A stretch of DNA of 64,000 nt, from positions 32,451 to 96,450 of the forward strand of contig NW_023365820.1 in the NCBI RefSeq assembly GCF_000003815.2. Reading direction: 5' to 3'. Position 1 is the stretch's first letter, and each line of letters begins with the position of its first letter. This DNA is from Branchiostoma floridae (lineage: Eukaryota > Chordata > Leptocardii > Amphioxiformes > Branchiostomatidae). Made by a program: the position numbers and the translations under genes. The notes beneath the pieces were generated by a model. The model saw nothing but the letters and a program-made list of their open reading frames with translations, was not told where the DNA came from and searched no databases. This document shows positions 22,995 to 34,127 of this stretch, piece after piece.

Positions 22995-25080
22995 TTGAGT
23001 CTTCTATAGACATAATGTAACAGCTCAAATGCCTTGGCTTCACCATTTATCGTTTTTAACGACGAATGTATCGATACAAATCTGTTGCTACAGTTGAGCA
23101 GGCTCTTGCGGAGACTTGGGGCTCCTGCAGCTACAACTGTTCGTCCGTCTACGGTAACGCGTCATGCGTCCCTGACGCGTTCAGCTGTGATGGTGACGCG
23201 GACTGTTTGGAGGAAGAAGACGAGCAGGGCTGTATCGAACATAGGGCTTCCTTGGACGGATATTCTTCTGGGGGAGCAGATGGCAGCGCGGGCGATATGT
23301 CCACCCAAACCAGCGCCACGCCAACCGCAGGAACAACTACGCTAGATTCCGGAGAGACAGCGGAGTGTCCGACGTTCTATTGCGACCTGTACGGCTCCAC
23401 GGACCCGTCCTGTGTTCAAGATCATCTGGTCTGTGACGGTCAACTGGACTGTGCATTGGGAGAGGACGAGCAGGGATGCGGCAACGCGGATGACACTTCC
23501 ACCCAAGCCACCATCACGTCAACCGCAGGAACAACTACCCAAGATTCCAGAGAGGCAGCCGAGTGTCCGACGTTCTACTGCAGCCTGTCCGGCTCTACGG
23601 ACCTGTCATGTGTGCAAGATCACCTAATCTGTGACGGTCAACTGGACTGTGTATTGGGAGAGGACGAGCAGGGATGCGGCAACGCGGACGACACGTCCAC
23701 CCAAGCCACCACCACATCGACCGCAGGCACAAGTACGCAAGATTCCGGAGAAGCAACCCACTGTCCAACGTTCTACTGTAGCCTGTCCGGCTTTCCGGAC
23801 ACGTCCTGTGTGCAAGATCACCTGATCTGTGACGGACAACCGGACTGTACATTGGGAGAGGACGAGCAGGGATGCGGCAACGAGGACGACACATCCACTC
23901 AAGCCACCATCACACCAACCGTAGGCACAACTACCCAAGATTCCGGAGAGACAGCCGAGTGTCTGACGTTCTACTGCGGCCTGTCCGGCTCTGCGGAACC
24001 GTCTTGTGTGCAAGATCATCTGATCTGTGACGGACAACCGGACTGTGCACTGGGAGAGGACGAGCAGGGATGCGGCAACGCGGAAGGCACGTCCACCCAA
24101 GCCACCACCACGTCGACCGCAGGCACAACTACGCAAGATTCCGGAGAAGCAACCCACTGTCCAACGTTCTACTGTAGCCTGTCCGGCTTTCCGGACACGT
24201 CCTGTGTTCGAGATCATCTAATCTGTGACGGACAACCGGACTGTACGTTGGGGGAGGACGAGCAGGGATGCGGCAACGCGAACGACACGTCCACCCAAAC
24301 CAGCATCACGTCAACTGCAGGCGCAACTACCCAAGATTCCGGAGAGACAGCTGAGTGCCCGACGTTCTATTGTGGACTGCCCGGGTCTATGGATCCGTCC
24401 TGTGTGCAAGATCATCTGATCTGTGACGGTCAACTGGACTGTGTATTGGGAGAGGACGAGCAGGGATGCAGCAACGCGGACGGCACGTCCACCCAAACCA
24501 GCCCCACTCCGAGTAACGAGCCAGTGTCGTATGGAGAGCAGACAGGTACAATACCTTTATAATCCACTCTATGCTTTAAGCACGTTGCTTAGTTACAACT
24601 TACAGTAAAAAAGTTCCCCCTTTAACGGATTTACCATTTAATTTGTACTCAGAACTCCAGCTTACAGGTACCTGTTTTCTGTATTTTTGTCCGCTACATC
24701 TTCCTCAATTTTTGTGTCTTCTGATGAATGTATCTCTTTTATTGTGCAGCAAATTTGAGAATAAATGAAGTTTAAAACGCCTGATTTCCTACAGTTGCAG
24801 TCAACTCCTTATTTTACGGATTCTCTACTCACATACAAAGACACAATGAAATATTTATACTGCTTACTCCTCGTAAAACAAGCAATCTCTCTAAAATGTA
24901 CTTTCAGGCGGGCACGTAGCATGTCATTTAGAACTGTCGAATTGTCAGTGCTTGTTTTGGGGAACCTTCCTTGTTTTTACAGGGTTCTATACAGGGAACC
25001 ATGGATCGAAGAACCAGCCTGTGGTCTGGCTGACAGCCGCTGTACTGGGCGGTCTGATTTTCTATCGCCAGTATTTCTAA
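19178..25080 (+). CDS. LDLa-repeat type I membrane protein, multi-exon, with an in-frame stop
   Basis: Starts with a signal peptide (MATGLLLFVCLLSIEHASLT). Exons: 19178-21937, 22425-22541, 23094-24545 and 24983-25080, with GT/AG borders and matching phases. The first exon holds about 17 visible LDL-receptor class A modules of about 39 residues (six Cys, CDG-DC-DGSDE calcium ligands). The 22425 exon adds a variant module (CRDNDTC). The third carries one divergent module plus six 66-residue units. The last exon encodes a membrane helix (PVVWLTAAVLGGLIFY) and a tiny tail RQYF before TAA. It probably binds ligands at the cell surface. Oddities: two gaps (20217-20752, 21688-21787), a 1-nt loss before the first gap, and TAG at 21358-21360 where sister modules read TAC. 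Either an assembly-damaged gene or a pseudogene. Confidence 0.8.
19865..21189 (+). repeat. Identical 336-bp direct copies on both sides of a gap
   Basis: 19865-20200 and 20854-21189 match base for base (offset 989) over almost three LDLa modules. The first copy ends in a 1-nt deletion (GATGATGTTCAG against GATGATTGTTCAG) shortly before the N run. Confidence 0.95.
20217..20752. other. Assembly gap (536 N) in the LDLa gene
   Basis: Run of N within the tandem LDLa modules. Confidence 0.95.
21688..21787. other. Assembly gap of exactly 100 N in the LDLa gene
   Basis: Placeholder-size run of N within an LDLa module. Modules on both sides continue the family pattern. Confidence 0.95.
22943..22995. 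repeat. (CT)n(AT)n microsatellite in an LDLa-gene intron
   Basis: About sixteen CT repeats pass straight into about ten AT repeats. Confidence 0.95.
23300..24500 (+). repeat. 198-bp coding repeat: LDLa-like module plus Thr/Ser linker, six units
   Basis: Cys-1 codons start at 23366 and 24356, exactly 5 x 198 bp apart. Each unit has six Cys (CPTFYC, SC, CDGQ-DC, EDEQGC) and keeps the four acidic side chains expected to hold calcium (CDG, DC, DE), though DGSDE has become LGEDE. Linkers read DTSTQATTTSTAGTTTQDSG, rich in likely O-glycosylation sites. Confidence 0.9.
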
Positions 25081-25654
25081 TCTATACATTGTCCCCAAAG
25101 TATAGGAAATAGCATGGAGCCATTTTGCTGATATTTACACAACCTTGTCTTATATCGCTAAATATCACTTGGATATCAACTGGATATGGTTTTGAACAGT
25201 CAGACGTTCCAGATAACATCTGTTATCTTTTGTAATGGACATTGCAGTGATCTTGTTGGAGATCACGTTATACATCCCAACTATGAAATTACATGGAAAT
25301 GAGCTGTAATTTTTATATTTTGGATGTAAAACCTGCTCTCAACAACACTATATTATAGCATTATATGATAAAATGCTGGAAATATGATTTGTGGATTAGT
25401 TAGTATGTAATCCACTGTCAGTCTTATACATTGTCTTAACCAATGTTTTGTTGTATACAATGTTAACTATTTCTTTAAAAGGTTTCGATACCATTTCTAT
25501 TTTCAATATAGTTTCTATATATACATTATCAAGATGACATGATTTGCAGTTGATGTATCTAAGATGCTAGCATGCGAGCATAATGATTTATAGTTTTCAT
25601 TCAAATAGAATAACTACACTAATATACATTAAGCTAGTTACTTATCAGTTTTTG

Positions 25655-26115
25655 ATTACTACAGTACCAAAAATGATTTTTTTTCTGATGTTTCTTACCC
25701 CATGGGCAATTCTTATGTGAAGAAAAATATTCTTGCAGGAAAAAAAAATGTAGAATAAAATTCAAGCGAAACGAGAAACTACAAACAATTATTATAATGC
25801 AAGAAAAAAATCTTGAAATTCTTGTTTTTTCACAACCAGTTTTAACTCTTAAGAAATGCAAGGATTTTTTTTCTGGAAGATAAATTTTCTGTGAGGAAGT
25901 TAAACAAGATAAAAAAGAAAAAGCATTTTTGGAAATACAAGAAAACAAATCTCAAATCGTCTCAAAAACTTAACAAGCAAAAATTTTCTTGCTCAATGGA
26001 CAAACACATTTTTCTAAGATTTCTTGGGGACAGAATAATTTTCTTCCGGGAAGAAATAAATTATGTGAGGAAGGAAAACGATAAACAAGAAAGGCATTTT
26101 TGGCAGTATAACTAA
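25655..26115. repeat. Possible foldback (MITE-like) element
   Basis: The left end (ACAGTACCAAAAATG at about 25661) and the reverse complement of the right end (ATACTGCCAAAAATG at about 26094-26109) resemble each other. The inside contains repeated AAGAAA-type phrases with CATTTTTGG. The ends are imperfect and no clear target duplication is seen. Confidence 0.3.
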
Positions 26116-26529
26116 CGCCTTCCAGGCCAAATTTTCAGAAAATTACGTTATTCCACTTGAGATTCCTGAAGCATTGTGAAGCACGTTTATATTCATGAAG
26201 TCGCTCTTTTGATTGATAAATAAATCATCGTATATTGTATATCTTGGATGATGGAAATAAAACTTGGGGAAACATAATCTATACATTTATGTATCTTTGT
26301 TGTACTTACTATGTTAATATACCTGTATATCATAAAATATATAAGGTAGCTACAAAAAAGTTTTAATTTATTTAAAAGAACAACAAGAAACAACTTCATA
26401 GTGTATAACCCATACCTGATTAGTATAGTTTATACCAAGTACATAGCTATAGTTTTCATGGCAAAGAAAGAATTCCATTTCAAATACCTATTGTAAACTC
26501 CAGTGTAATTGTAAGTTCCCACCCTGTTT

Positions 26530-26780
26530 ATAACAGATATAGTTTCTAAATTAGTAAACATCTAGGTTTACTTTCAAGTCACAGAGAAAAGTCAATTTCA
26601 TTACAGATATATTTTCTACATTAGTAAATATCTAGGTTGAGTTTTAAGACACAGAAAGACGTCATTTTAAGTACAACAAGCATGTAAAGTTACTGTCCTA
26701 TTTATGACAGTAATTTTTCAAGGTTGAGTTTCAAGTCACAGAGAAGACTCCATTTCAAATGCAACAAGAATCCTTGTTCA
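26530..26780. repeat. Degenerate tandem repeat
   Basis: Three units share 'acagatata-tttcta-attagtaaa-atctaggtt' and 'caagtcacagagaa', with spacing of roughly 70-110 bp. Confidence 0.6.
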
Positions 26781-28189
26781 CAAAATGTTCTTTTGAATGT
26801 ACTTCAGATTCTGCCCCTGTTGAATTGAACTATAATAACATTTTCATCGCACAATCAGGTTAGAGTTAACTCTCTGAATTATTGATTGTACAGGTGTTTC
26901 GCTATTGACTTGTAGTGAGAGACAAAAAACCTGGGGATGAATTTGTGACGAAGCTGTTTCCACAGCCATTCTTACATGGACAGTTGAGGAATTCGTTAAA
27001 TTTACTTCCAGTTGGATGTCAACAAAAGGCAGGTCAGTTAGTTTGTAACGATACGGACAAAGCAACTGATATGAATGACATCGTCTGCAGACTCTAAATC
27101 CAATGCGCAAGATCAATAAAAACAAAACAAACAAACTTTCAAAATAGACATCACAAATGTTATGAAAATAGCAGCTATGGCAGTGAGAAAACGAGCCAAC
27201 AAGTCTTTTATTCCTGTCTTGACGAAAAGCAAACAGTGAGGGACATGGTATCACACACCACTTTCACAATTACGCTCATGGCAACCACATCAATGCAACT
27301 TTTACAACTATCCACTTTCACATCTAGAAATACAGATAAGCCATTAGGCACTTCTGTGACACCTTTACAAGTACAAATAATATAAAGCTACAATACGACA
27401 TGTTTTCACTTTTTTGTATTTTTCGTCATGTTGACTATCTCCCGAAGAGGAATTTATTCTGCTTATGTCTTCTGTGGCTGGTGTTATCCATAAAAATTAC
27501 TCGTTGTGTCCTGGGTAGTAAATGATAGTGAAGTGGAACCATGGCCTACCTTAGCTAACTAGCAACTATCAAATGTATAGACTTGTGTATGCTTCCCATA
27601 TATATTATTAAAAAATGATCCGGCTAAGTTTCACTGTTTTCCTTTTGTTATTGCAACATTGACTCATCAATTTGGATCTTTATTAAGATAGTACTGACGA
27701 GAATTTCTAATTTTAGTTGGCCGCTTACACAATTTTTTTGATTTTACAAACTGGGTCGATAAGTTTTAATTAGTAGATCATGATCAGTAACTTCTTCAAT
27801 ATTTTAAACTCTTTGGTGGTTCATAAAGGACGAACTGGGCGTGATCAATGAATGACGACCATATGTGAATGTCGTGAAATTCAGTGCTTTCACTTGTAAA
27901 TTAGATAATCAGCAACATAGCAGTCGCACGCGAGGGGAGGTGGAAGTTTTTCACACCTTTTGTTCTGACTGAACGACATATAATGAATTTGCCCAAGGCT
28001 TTGTATCGCTTACATCGCATATTTTGTTAAGAATATTCCACAGATATTTAGCCCACAAAACGGAGAAGAACGACGTGGAATAAAAAACAGAGTGGAATGG
28101 AATGCCTCTTTAACGTTGTACATAAGTATTCGTCGGTCGTCTTGTTGCCTGGAGGCAAACGTTAGCACACTTACCTTTACATAATCGGG

Positions 28190-28810
28190 CAAATCACATT
28201 AATTGATACCTTATATGAGTTATCACATTAGTTTCACATGTAAAATAATGTGATATGCTGTCACTTTTTTTTCACATCTTGCAAGTTTGTGAACATCACA
28301 TAAATTCACATTTCTCAGCATGACAGTTGTCTTCACTTGTTTTATATTTCGTAGCTGGCCGCATTTCACATAAGTTTAACATGAAGTCACATTTCTTAGA
28401 ATGAATTTACATTTTTTTTACATTTTTAGCAAGAGCCCTTTTCACATAAAAATCACATAAGTATAGCCGGTCGAGACGTGTATCGACAGTCACATAATTT
28501 CACGTAATGGCTGCACAGCCAATGTCATATAAGGTAATATGTTTTCACATTTCAAAATGTGATTCTTCAAGAACGTTTAGGGGAAATGTGCAAAAATGTG
28601 ATGTCAACTAAATTTTTTTTCACATCAACCTCAATTTCCGTGCCACCCTTTAAAAATGTGACTCGAATGTTATTTTATGTGACTATATGTCAACTTATGT
28701 GATAAAATGCGATGCTATTGAACCTCAAAATGTTTCACATAATATCACATTATATCACATTTCCATGTATTTTTGCAGACAATTCACATAATTTTCACAT
28801 TTATGGACCT
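28190..28810. repeat. Dense TTCACATAA / TTATGTGAA motif field
   Basis: About two dozen copies of TCACAT or its complement ATGTGA lie in 620 bp, in both orientations and at irregular spacing. It ends just before the duplicated block upstream of small gene A begins at about 28840. Confidence 0.75.
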
Positions 28811-28839
28811 TGTAGTGTTATAACCTCTATGTTCTAATT

Positions 28840-29089
28840 GTAGTAAAGACAGGGTCGAATTCAAAACCATAATAGTTCTAACGACTTGAGTTTGACACTA
28901 AAATATGCACTTAAAGTTAACTTTATTTGGTATTTTCTGACAGACGTTTTAATTGGTACTTTACCCTTACAAAATACACAGCAGTATGTGTACGTTTAGT
29001 ACTGAACTGTTGACCCGGAACGGTGAAAAGACAACAAAAAAGTTGTCTGACGAGCCGCATCAATTTCTATACCCTAAGCCACAAACAAG
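28840..29089 (+). promoter_or_regulatory. Conserved upstream block of small gene A
   Basis: This block is shared with copies B (about 39797-40063) and C (about 49515-49782). Its ATG-proximal part is also found inverted at 14262-14371. The most conserved stretch is CTGAACTGTTGACCC, GAACGGTGAAAAGAC, then CAATTTCTATACCCTAAGCC directly before the ATG. Conservation may reflect recent duplication rather than function, but the inverted copy is old and still keeps it. Confidence 0.45.
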
Positions 29090-32022
29090 ATGAACTCTGC
29101 AGCGAAAATAACATTTTTTAACCACCTGTTTGCTGTGCTTTGGATGCTTCTAGCGCTGGCTCGGACAACATGGGGTGAAGGTAAGAAGGCGTTGGCCTCT
29201 CAGTGTGAAACTGGTTAAAACAAAGGTGGTCAGTTTGAAGAAAGATTACCAGAAGTGCAGAAGTCAACCACTAGTCTCTGGCATTGTGTACATTTGTTAC
29301 TGACTAAATGGATACGTTTTGCCATTCATTCCATTGGTAGCAGCAAGAATTCACGCTAATACGCTAATTCTGTTGTGACTGTTCTATCGTTGAACATAAG
29401 GAGACGCATTTAGGGTATGTCTGGGCGACGCCATTTTTCCATTGGTTATACTCTGAGCAAAGTAATTAGATCTAAATCTGTGCCACTAGAATGTCAACAA
29501 ACTTGTCTACTAAAACTAAGAACAGAGTATTGACTTGCTAGGGACTCACTACGCAATTCTCGTCTACGAACAAGACATTTGGTAGATGCTGTAACACACA
29601 CAGGTTGTGATTTTGGTTAATGTATACGATTAACAGATGGCTTTGTTCCAGATATTTTATTTCATTCTTTGTAGCCATACGTATTAGCAAGAAGCCACAG
29701 TTTTAAACAATGTATTTAGTCCATACAGTAACTGTTACAAAAACTAGAGCTCTAGAATCCGTATGATTAAAAGACTCAGACAGTGGTTATCTGTATAATG
29801 TTGTACATGGTTACAGTGTAGATACAATAGAAGGGATTAGATATTTATAGGTGTCACATTCCAAACTGGACTGAAAGAATGCGTGCCCTCCCGGTAAAAC
29901 AACACACTAGTACACAAACGACAACAAACGACAGAAACGATTTTTTACACTACATATATCCTTGTGGATTTGTAGATCTATATAAGCAAAGTATAGTATG
30001 AATCGTAAGAAATGTAAACTGCAATATCGTATGCAATCTTTACTGAATGCTAGATGTATATTTTCATCTGGGTAAGGCGCGCTCCCGGCGACAGCCATTT
30101 TAGTCACAACAGGCCGGTCACGAGGGGCTGATCACGACAGGCCGACTGTACCATTATACGTGTGGGGGCTTTTCCTAACTGGGAAAAATCTAATTTCAAT
30201 CAATGTAACTATGTTTTTTATCACTAGAGTACCCATTCTGTGATTCTCAATCAGCGGTTTTTAACAAATGAGCTTAATTACTCAAAGAAGACCCAATAGG
30301 TATCAAAGAGTCTATGGTCACAAGAGGCTGAAACTTTGGGCTTTCTCCTAACTGTGATAAACAAATTTTCAGTCAATTTTTTATTTATTTTATCTATCAC
30401 TAGAGCATCGGTTTTGTATTTTCCGATCACCAGTTCTTAACGAATGGGCTTGATTACTCTTAAGAGCCATACTGGTCACCACAGGTCATAAGTATCAGAG
30501 AGACCATGGTATCGAGCGGCCCAAACCTTTCTCCTAACTGGGGAAAACAATTTTCTGTCAATTTCTATAATATCTTTGTTACTAGAGCAACCATTCTGTG
30601 ATTCTCAATCATCAGTTTTTAACAAATAAGCTTAATTACTCTAAAGAGACCTCTCGTGGCCGTAGCCTTTCTAAACCTTAAAGGTGTCTCTTTTGAGTAA
30701 TTAAGTTTATCTGTTAAGAACAGCAGTTACAGCAGGGAATCTTTCCGGTGTGACTAGATATGCAGCTTGTAAGCACTTGATCGGTAAAAAAAAGTCAAAT
30801 ACAAACCAATAAAAGCAAAAAAAAAATATCAAATACATGACACATTTAAATAAACAGCCACCCAACCAAACCCCACCAGCCCACGATTAAGTACAAAACT
30901 ACATATAACGTTAGGTCTTTCCTCACTTAGCTATAAAAGGAACAAAACCAAATGTCTCTAAAACCAGCTTCACTCTAAGTTATAAAATTTGTTCTTGGTT
31001 CTTTCTGTCTGCATTCTTTTAAATTGTATACGAATTTCCACTTCTTTCTTTCTTTCTGTCGCTATTTTTTCTTTCTTTCTGTCTGCATTCTTTTAAATTG
31101 TATACGAATTTCCACTTCAAAAGCAGGGTTTGTCGCTATTTTTTCTTTCTTTCTTTCCGTCGCTATTTTTTCTTTCTTTCTGTCTGCATTCTTTTAAATT
31201 GTATACGAATTTCCACTTCAAAAGCAGGGTTCGTCGCTATTTTTTCTTTCTTTCTATTTTTAGGAAAATAGACTACAAAAAAATATTTTTCCAGCTAGTG
31301 GTCTATGAGATTCAACGTATTTGGGTTTCTTTTCATTTGCAAACACTAAAAAATTACTTGAATTTATGAAAGCACATTCAGGCTAATTACCAACCATGAT
31401 TACAGATCTATCACGTCAAGCCATTTCCCCTAATGGGGTGTGTTTTGATACTCTTTCTGGGCTCGTGGTAGTCTAATAAAAAAAAGAGGTAAAAATCACC
31501 CCAAAATCACTAAACACGATCCGTGTTTTAATGCGTACTGTCTTTGAAATTCATTTATTTCTGAAGTCTTGTATAATTAAATGTAATATTTGTTTATTGT
31601 CAGACTCCTTTGCTGACCCCAGCATCATGCGTCCCCCCGGGTTGGACAGTGTGGGGCTGAACGTTGTGGTCGGGTCGTCCGTGTGTTTGGGGGTCGTCGT
31701 CATCGGGGTGATGGCCGCCATCTTCTACCACCTGGTCACCAAATAACGCAGGTAAGATTTCTTCACGAACACTGAGTGTAAATGATAAGAGATGAAAGTC
31801 TACGACCGTTTTAAGGGCGGCATCAAGCGATAGCAGTAAGTTACGAAGAATTCTTTTTTTTAAACTGTTGATCACAACCAAACACAAATAGAAATTCTTG
31901 TACTCACAACGCCGTTTGCGTCACACTGTTACAAATGTTCTACATTTTGAACTTGTAACTGATTTATATATAATTTATGTTTTATTTCATATTTTTCCAG
32001 GAGTGAATTTCGTCTTCCTTGA
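29090..32022 (+). CDS. Small single-pass membrane protein, copy A (shortened by a stop)
   Basis: Exon 1 (29090-29180) encodes a signal peptide (core FFNHLFAVLWMLLALARTTW). Exon 2 (31604-31751) encodes a short ectodomain (DSFADPSIMRPPGLDSVGLN) and a membrane helix (VVVGSSVCLGVVVIGVMAAI) followed by FYHLVTK. Donors and acceptors are canonical and the phase-1 junction makes Glu-Asp. In this copy TAA at 31744-31746 replaces the TCA of copies B and C, so the protein ends at about 77 residues. Without it, exon 3 (from 32001) would add SEFRLP and stop at 32020-32022. The helix contains SVCLG, a small-xxx-small packing motif. I recognise no known family. Confidence 0.65.
30165..30725. repeat. Triplicated ~180-bp repeat and inverted pair in intron 1 of copy A
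   Basis: Three degenerate units share 'tttctcctaactg', 'atcactagag', 'ttctcaatca' and 'taattactc'. The last unit is followed by an inverted match (left arm at about 30616-30652, right arm at about 30685-30722, sharing AGAGAC and AATTA). The same structure recurs at 41150-41715 and 50870-51425. Confidence 0.65.
31003..31260. repeat. Copy A-specific tandem repeat in intron 1
   Basis: The phrases 'ctgcattcttttaaattgta', 'tacgaatttccactt' and 'gtcgctattttttctttctt' occur three times here, but once in copies B (about 41970-42030) and C (about 51690-51755). Confidence 0.85.
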
Positions 32023-32159
32023 ACACCAGAACAGTGCTCAAACATCGCAGAAGAGAGAAAACACTTCTTTCATTTATTCATCAACGGAGTACAATACAGG
32101 ACAGAGGGGTGATACACTCTACCATTACGCTAATATTCACATCACCTCTCAAAAAAAAA

Positions 32160-34127
32160 AAAAAATAACAACTGACAAGAACAAGTAAAACTAGAGTTCC
32201 ACGAACACATACCTTTGCCAAATAAACCAGGTTTGTTATGTAGACAGATGTCTGTAGACATGAAAAGTTTATTCTATATGTTATGTAAAGTCACACGAAC
32301 TCTTATCAACTAGAGTTTGGTGACCTAATAACTCCATGAAATATTGAGTTTACGATGTTTTCGCCGCCATTACTGCTAGTTACCTGCACAATGTTTTTTC
32401 GTCATTTCTCAACGCAAGTTTGTCGATCTTTGGAAGGTTTTAGATGATCTACAAGTATACTGCAACATAAAAGAGAATATATACAAGTTCTATTTTTCCA
32501 AGTCCAAGAAGCGTTTCCTGCCGTTCCGGTTTTAACCGGACGTGAACTGAAACTTTTTACAAGTATAGTGCCGGGTTCAAACATCCAAACAAACCAAAAA
32601 CATTACCTTCGCCATTCTGGCAAAGGTAAACGTTACATATTAGGCTTAGCCATTCTGGCAAAGGTAAAAAAAAAAAACACGCAGGCACACCCAAAACTAT
32701 ATCTCCATTTATTTATTTGTCATGGAAATAACTATGAACAAAACCGCAGAAGTTCAAAACACATGGAATCAACCTATGCTCCCTAATTTTCCTAGAAAAT
32801 AAGCCTGTTCTAGTTGGTATTAAAGAGTGTTTGGCACCCAGGGGGCAGGGGTCAAGGCTGGGTCAGCCTGCTAGCTTGATCTACTTGCATGGCACCTGCA
32901 GCTGTCAATAAAACACGTCCAAGCAGATTATCCAAATTAGCTGTTAATTTGCTTAATTAGCATCTCATTATGAAAGTCTTCACTAAGTCTATCCACATAT
33001 CAAAAATCATGACAATCCGGCAACACGTTCATATTTCCCATTATTTATGCAAATAAAGTCACCATTTGCATAATTGATATCTATCGATATTTCTCTCCTT
33101 CCCAGCCACACATGTCACAAGTTTGAAAGTCCTATCCTGGACTAAGGGGGGTTATAAAATTTCCTCATTAATTATGCAAATCAGCTGCCGATTTGCATAA
33201 TAAGCATCTCATTATGCAGGTCATCACTCATTCCATCTGCATACCAAAAATCATGGCGATCCGTTCTCCAGTTATTTTCGCCCGAAGTTTTAAAGGAAAC
33301 TGCCACCTGCAGTTCCAAGAAAGCCGCAAGGGGGCCCAATCTCGCAGCAATCACTCTCTGCTTTAAGGGCTCTCTACCGCTCAAAAATCACGACCACAGC
33401 ATGTCCAGAACGCGAGATATCAATATGGAGGTTCTTGTGCAGTACCTTAGCAAGCCACTAGTGGGCCCCATTATCGAAAACCTCTTTCGTTTTCCAGACC
33501 CCTACCCACCCACCAAATATCAGCTGCATCCGTCACAGTCTTCTCGAGTTATGCTGTTCACAAACAGGGGAAAACACACAACCGGACCGAAAATATAACC
33601 TTAGCTATTCTGGCAAAGGTAAAAACTCAAAAGGTAGTCCTTTACAGTTATCATTAGGAGTACTCCCCTCCCCTTTTTAATAGATATTCGGAACATGTTA
33701 TATTTTATTGATATAGATTCACCATTACAATTTGAATGAAAATGCTTGGAACGATGCACGAATGGGGTTTGTCTTACACATATAGTCTTTTCAGTAAGAA
33801 AACAAGTACATTTAGAAGTTATTGACTAAGCAAATATATATTGTCATCATAATCATGTCTTCATTTAATCAATAGATTAGAAATCTTATTTTCACATTTC
33901 ATCATACATTATGCCTTGAGATTAAGAATGTACTGTGTATAATGTCAGCTGAATAAATAGAATTGGCTGATATATCAAAAGATCTGGGTAATATGGCTTA
34001 TTTGAACGCTAAATGTCCTGTAGGCCCTGAAGCGGGGCTTCTGATAGACTTATTTTGTACTTATTCCTCCTATAATATACAGATGGTACAGTGTAAGAAA
34101 TTTAGAAGATTTGACTAGCCTTTTTCC
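32160..34127. repeat. 3' flank shared with the copy at 61.3-63.9 kb, containing a dispersed hairpin-ended repeat
   Basis: The segment matches 61310-63930 over its whole length with small indels. Within it, about 32580-33622 is a dispersed repeat with TTACCTTCGCCATTCTGGCA-type hairpins near 32602, 32640 and 33600. The segment lies between small gene A and the TRIM gene and carries no exon I can support. Confidence 0.75.

Larger units (their letters stand above)
25081..28189. other. Gene-poor AT-rich spacer with short repeats
   Basis: No confident exon. The open frame 26915-27097 (+) ends shortly before AATAAA at about 27115 and an AAAC-rich tail, but I recognise no domain. Two weak repeats inside are listed separately. 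Confidence 0.4.

Noticed and set aside
23595-24496. - strand and other-frame open frames over the 198-bp LDLa repeat
   Set aside because: Periodic shadows of the repeat; the + strand frame has the cysteine pattern and splice borders.
26844-27254. 136-codon - strand frame with hydrophobic stretch
   Set aside because: No start context, splice support or recognisable domain; composition is that of AT-rich spacer.
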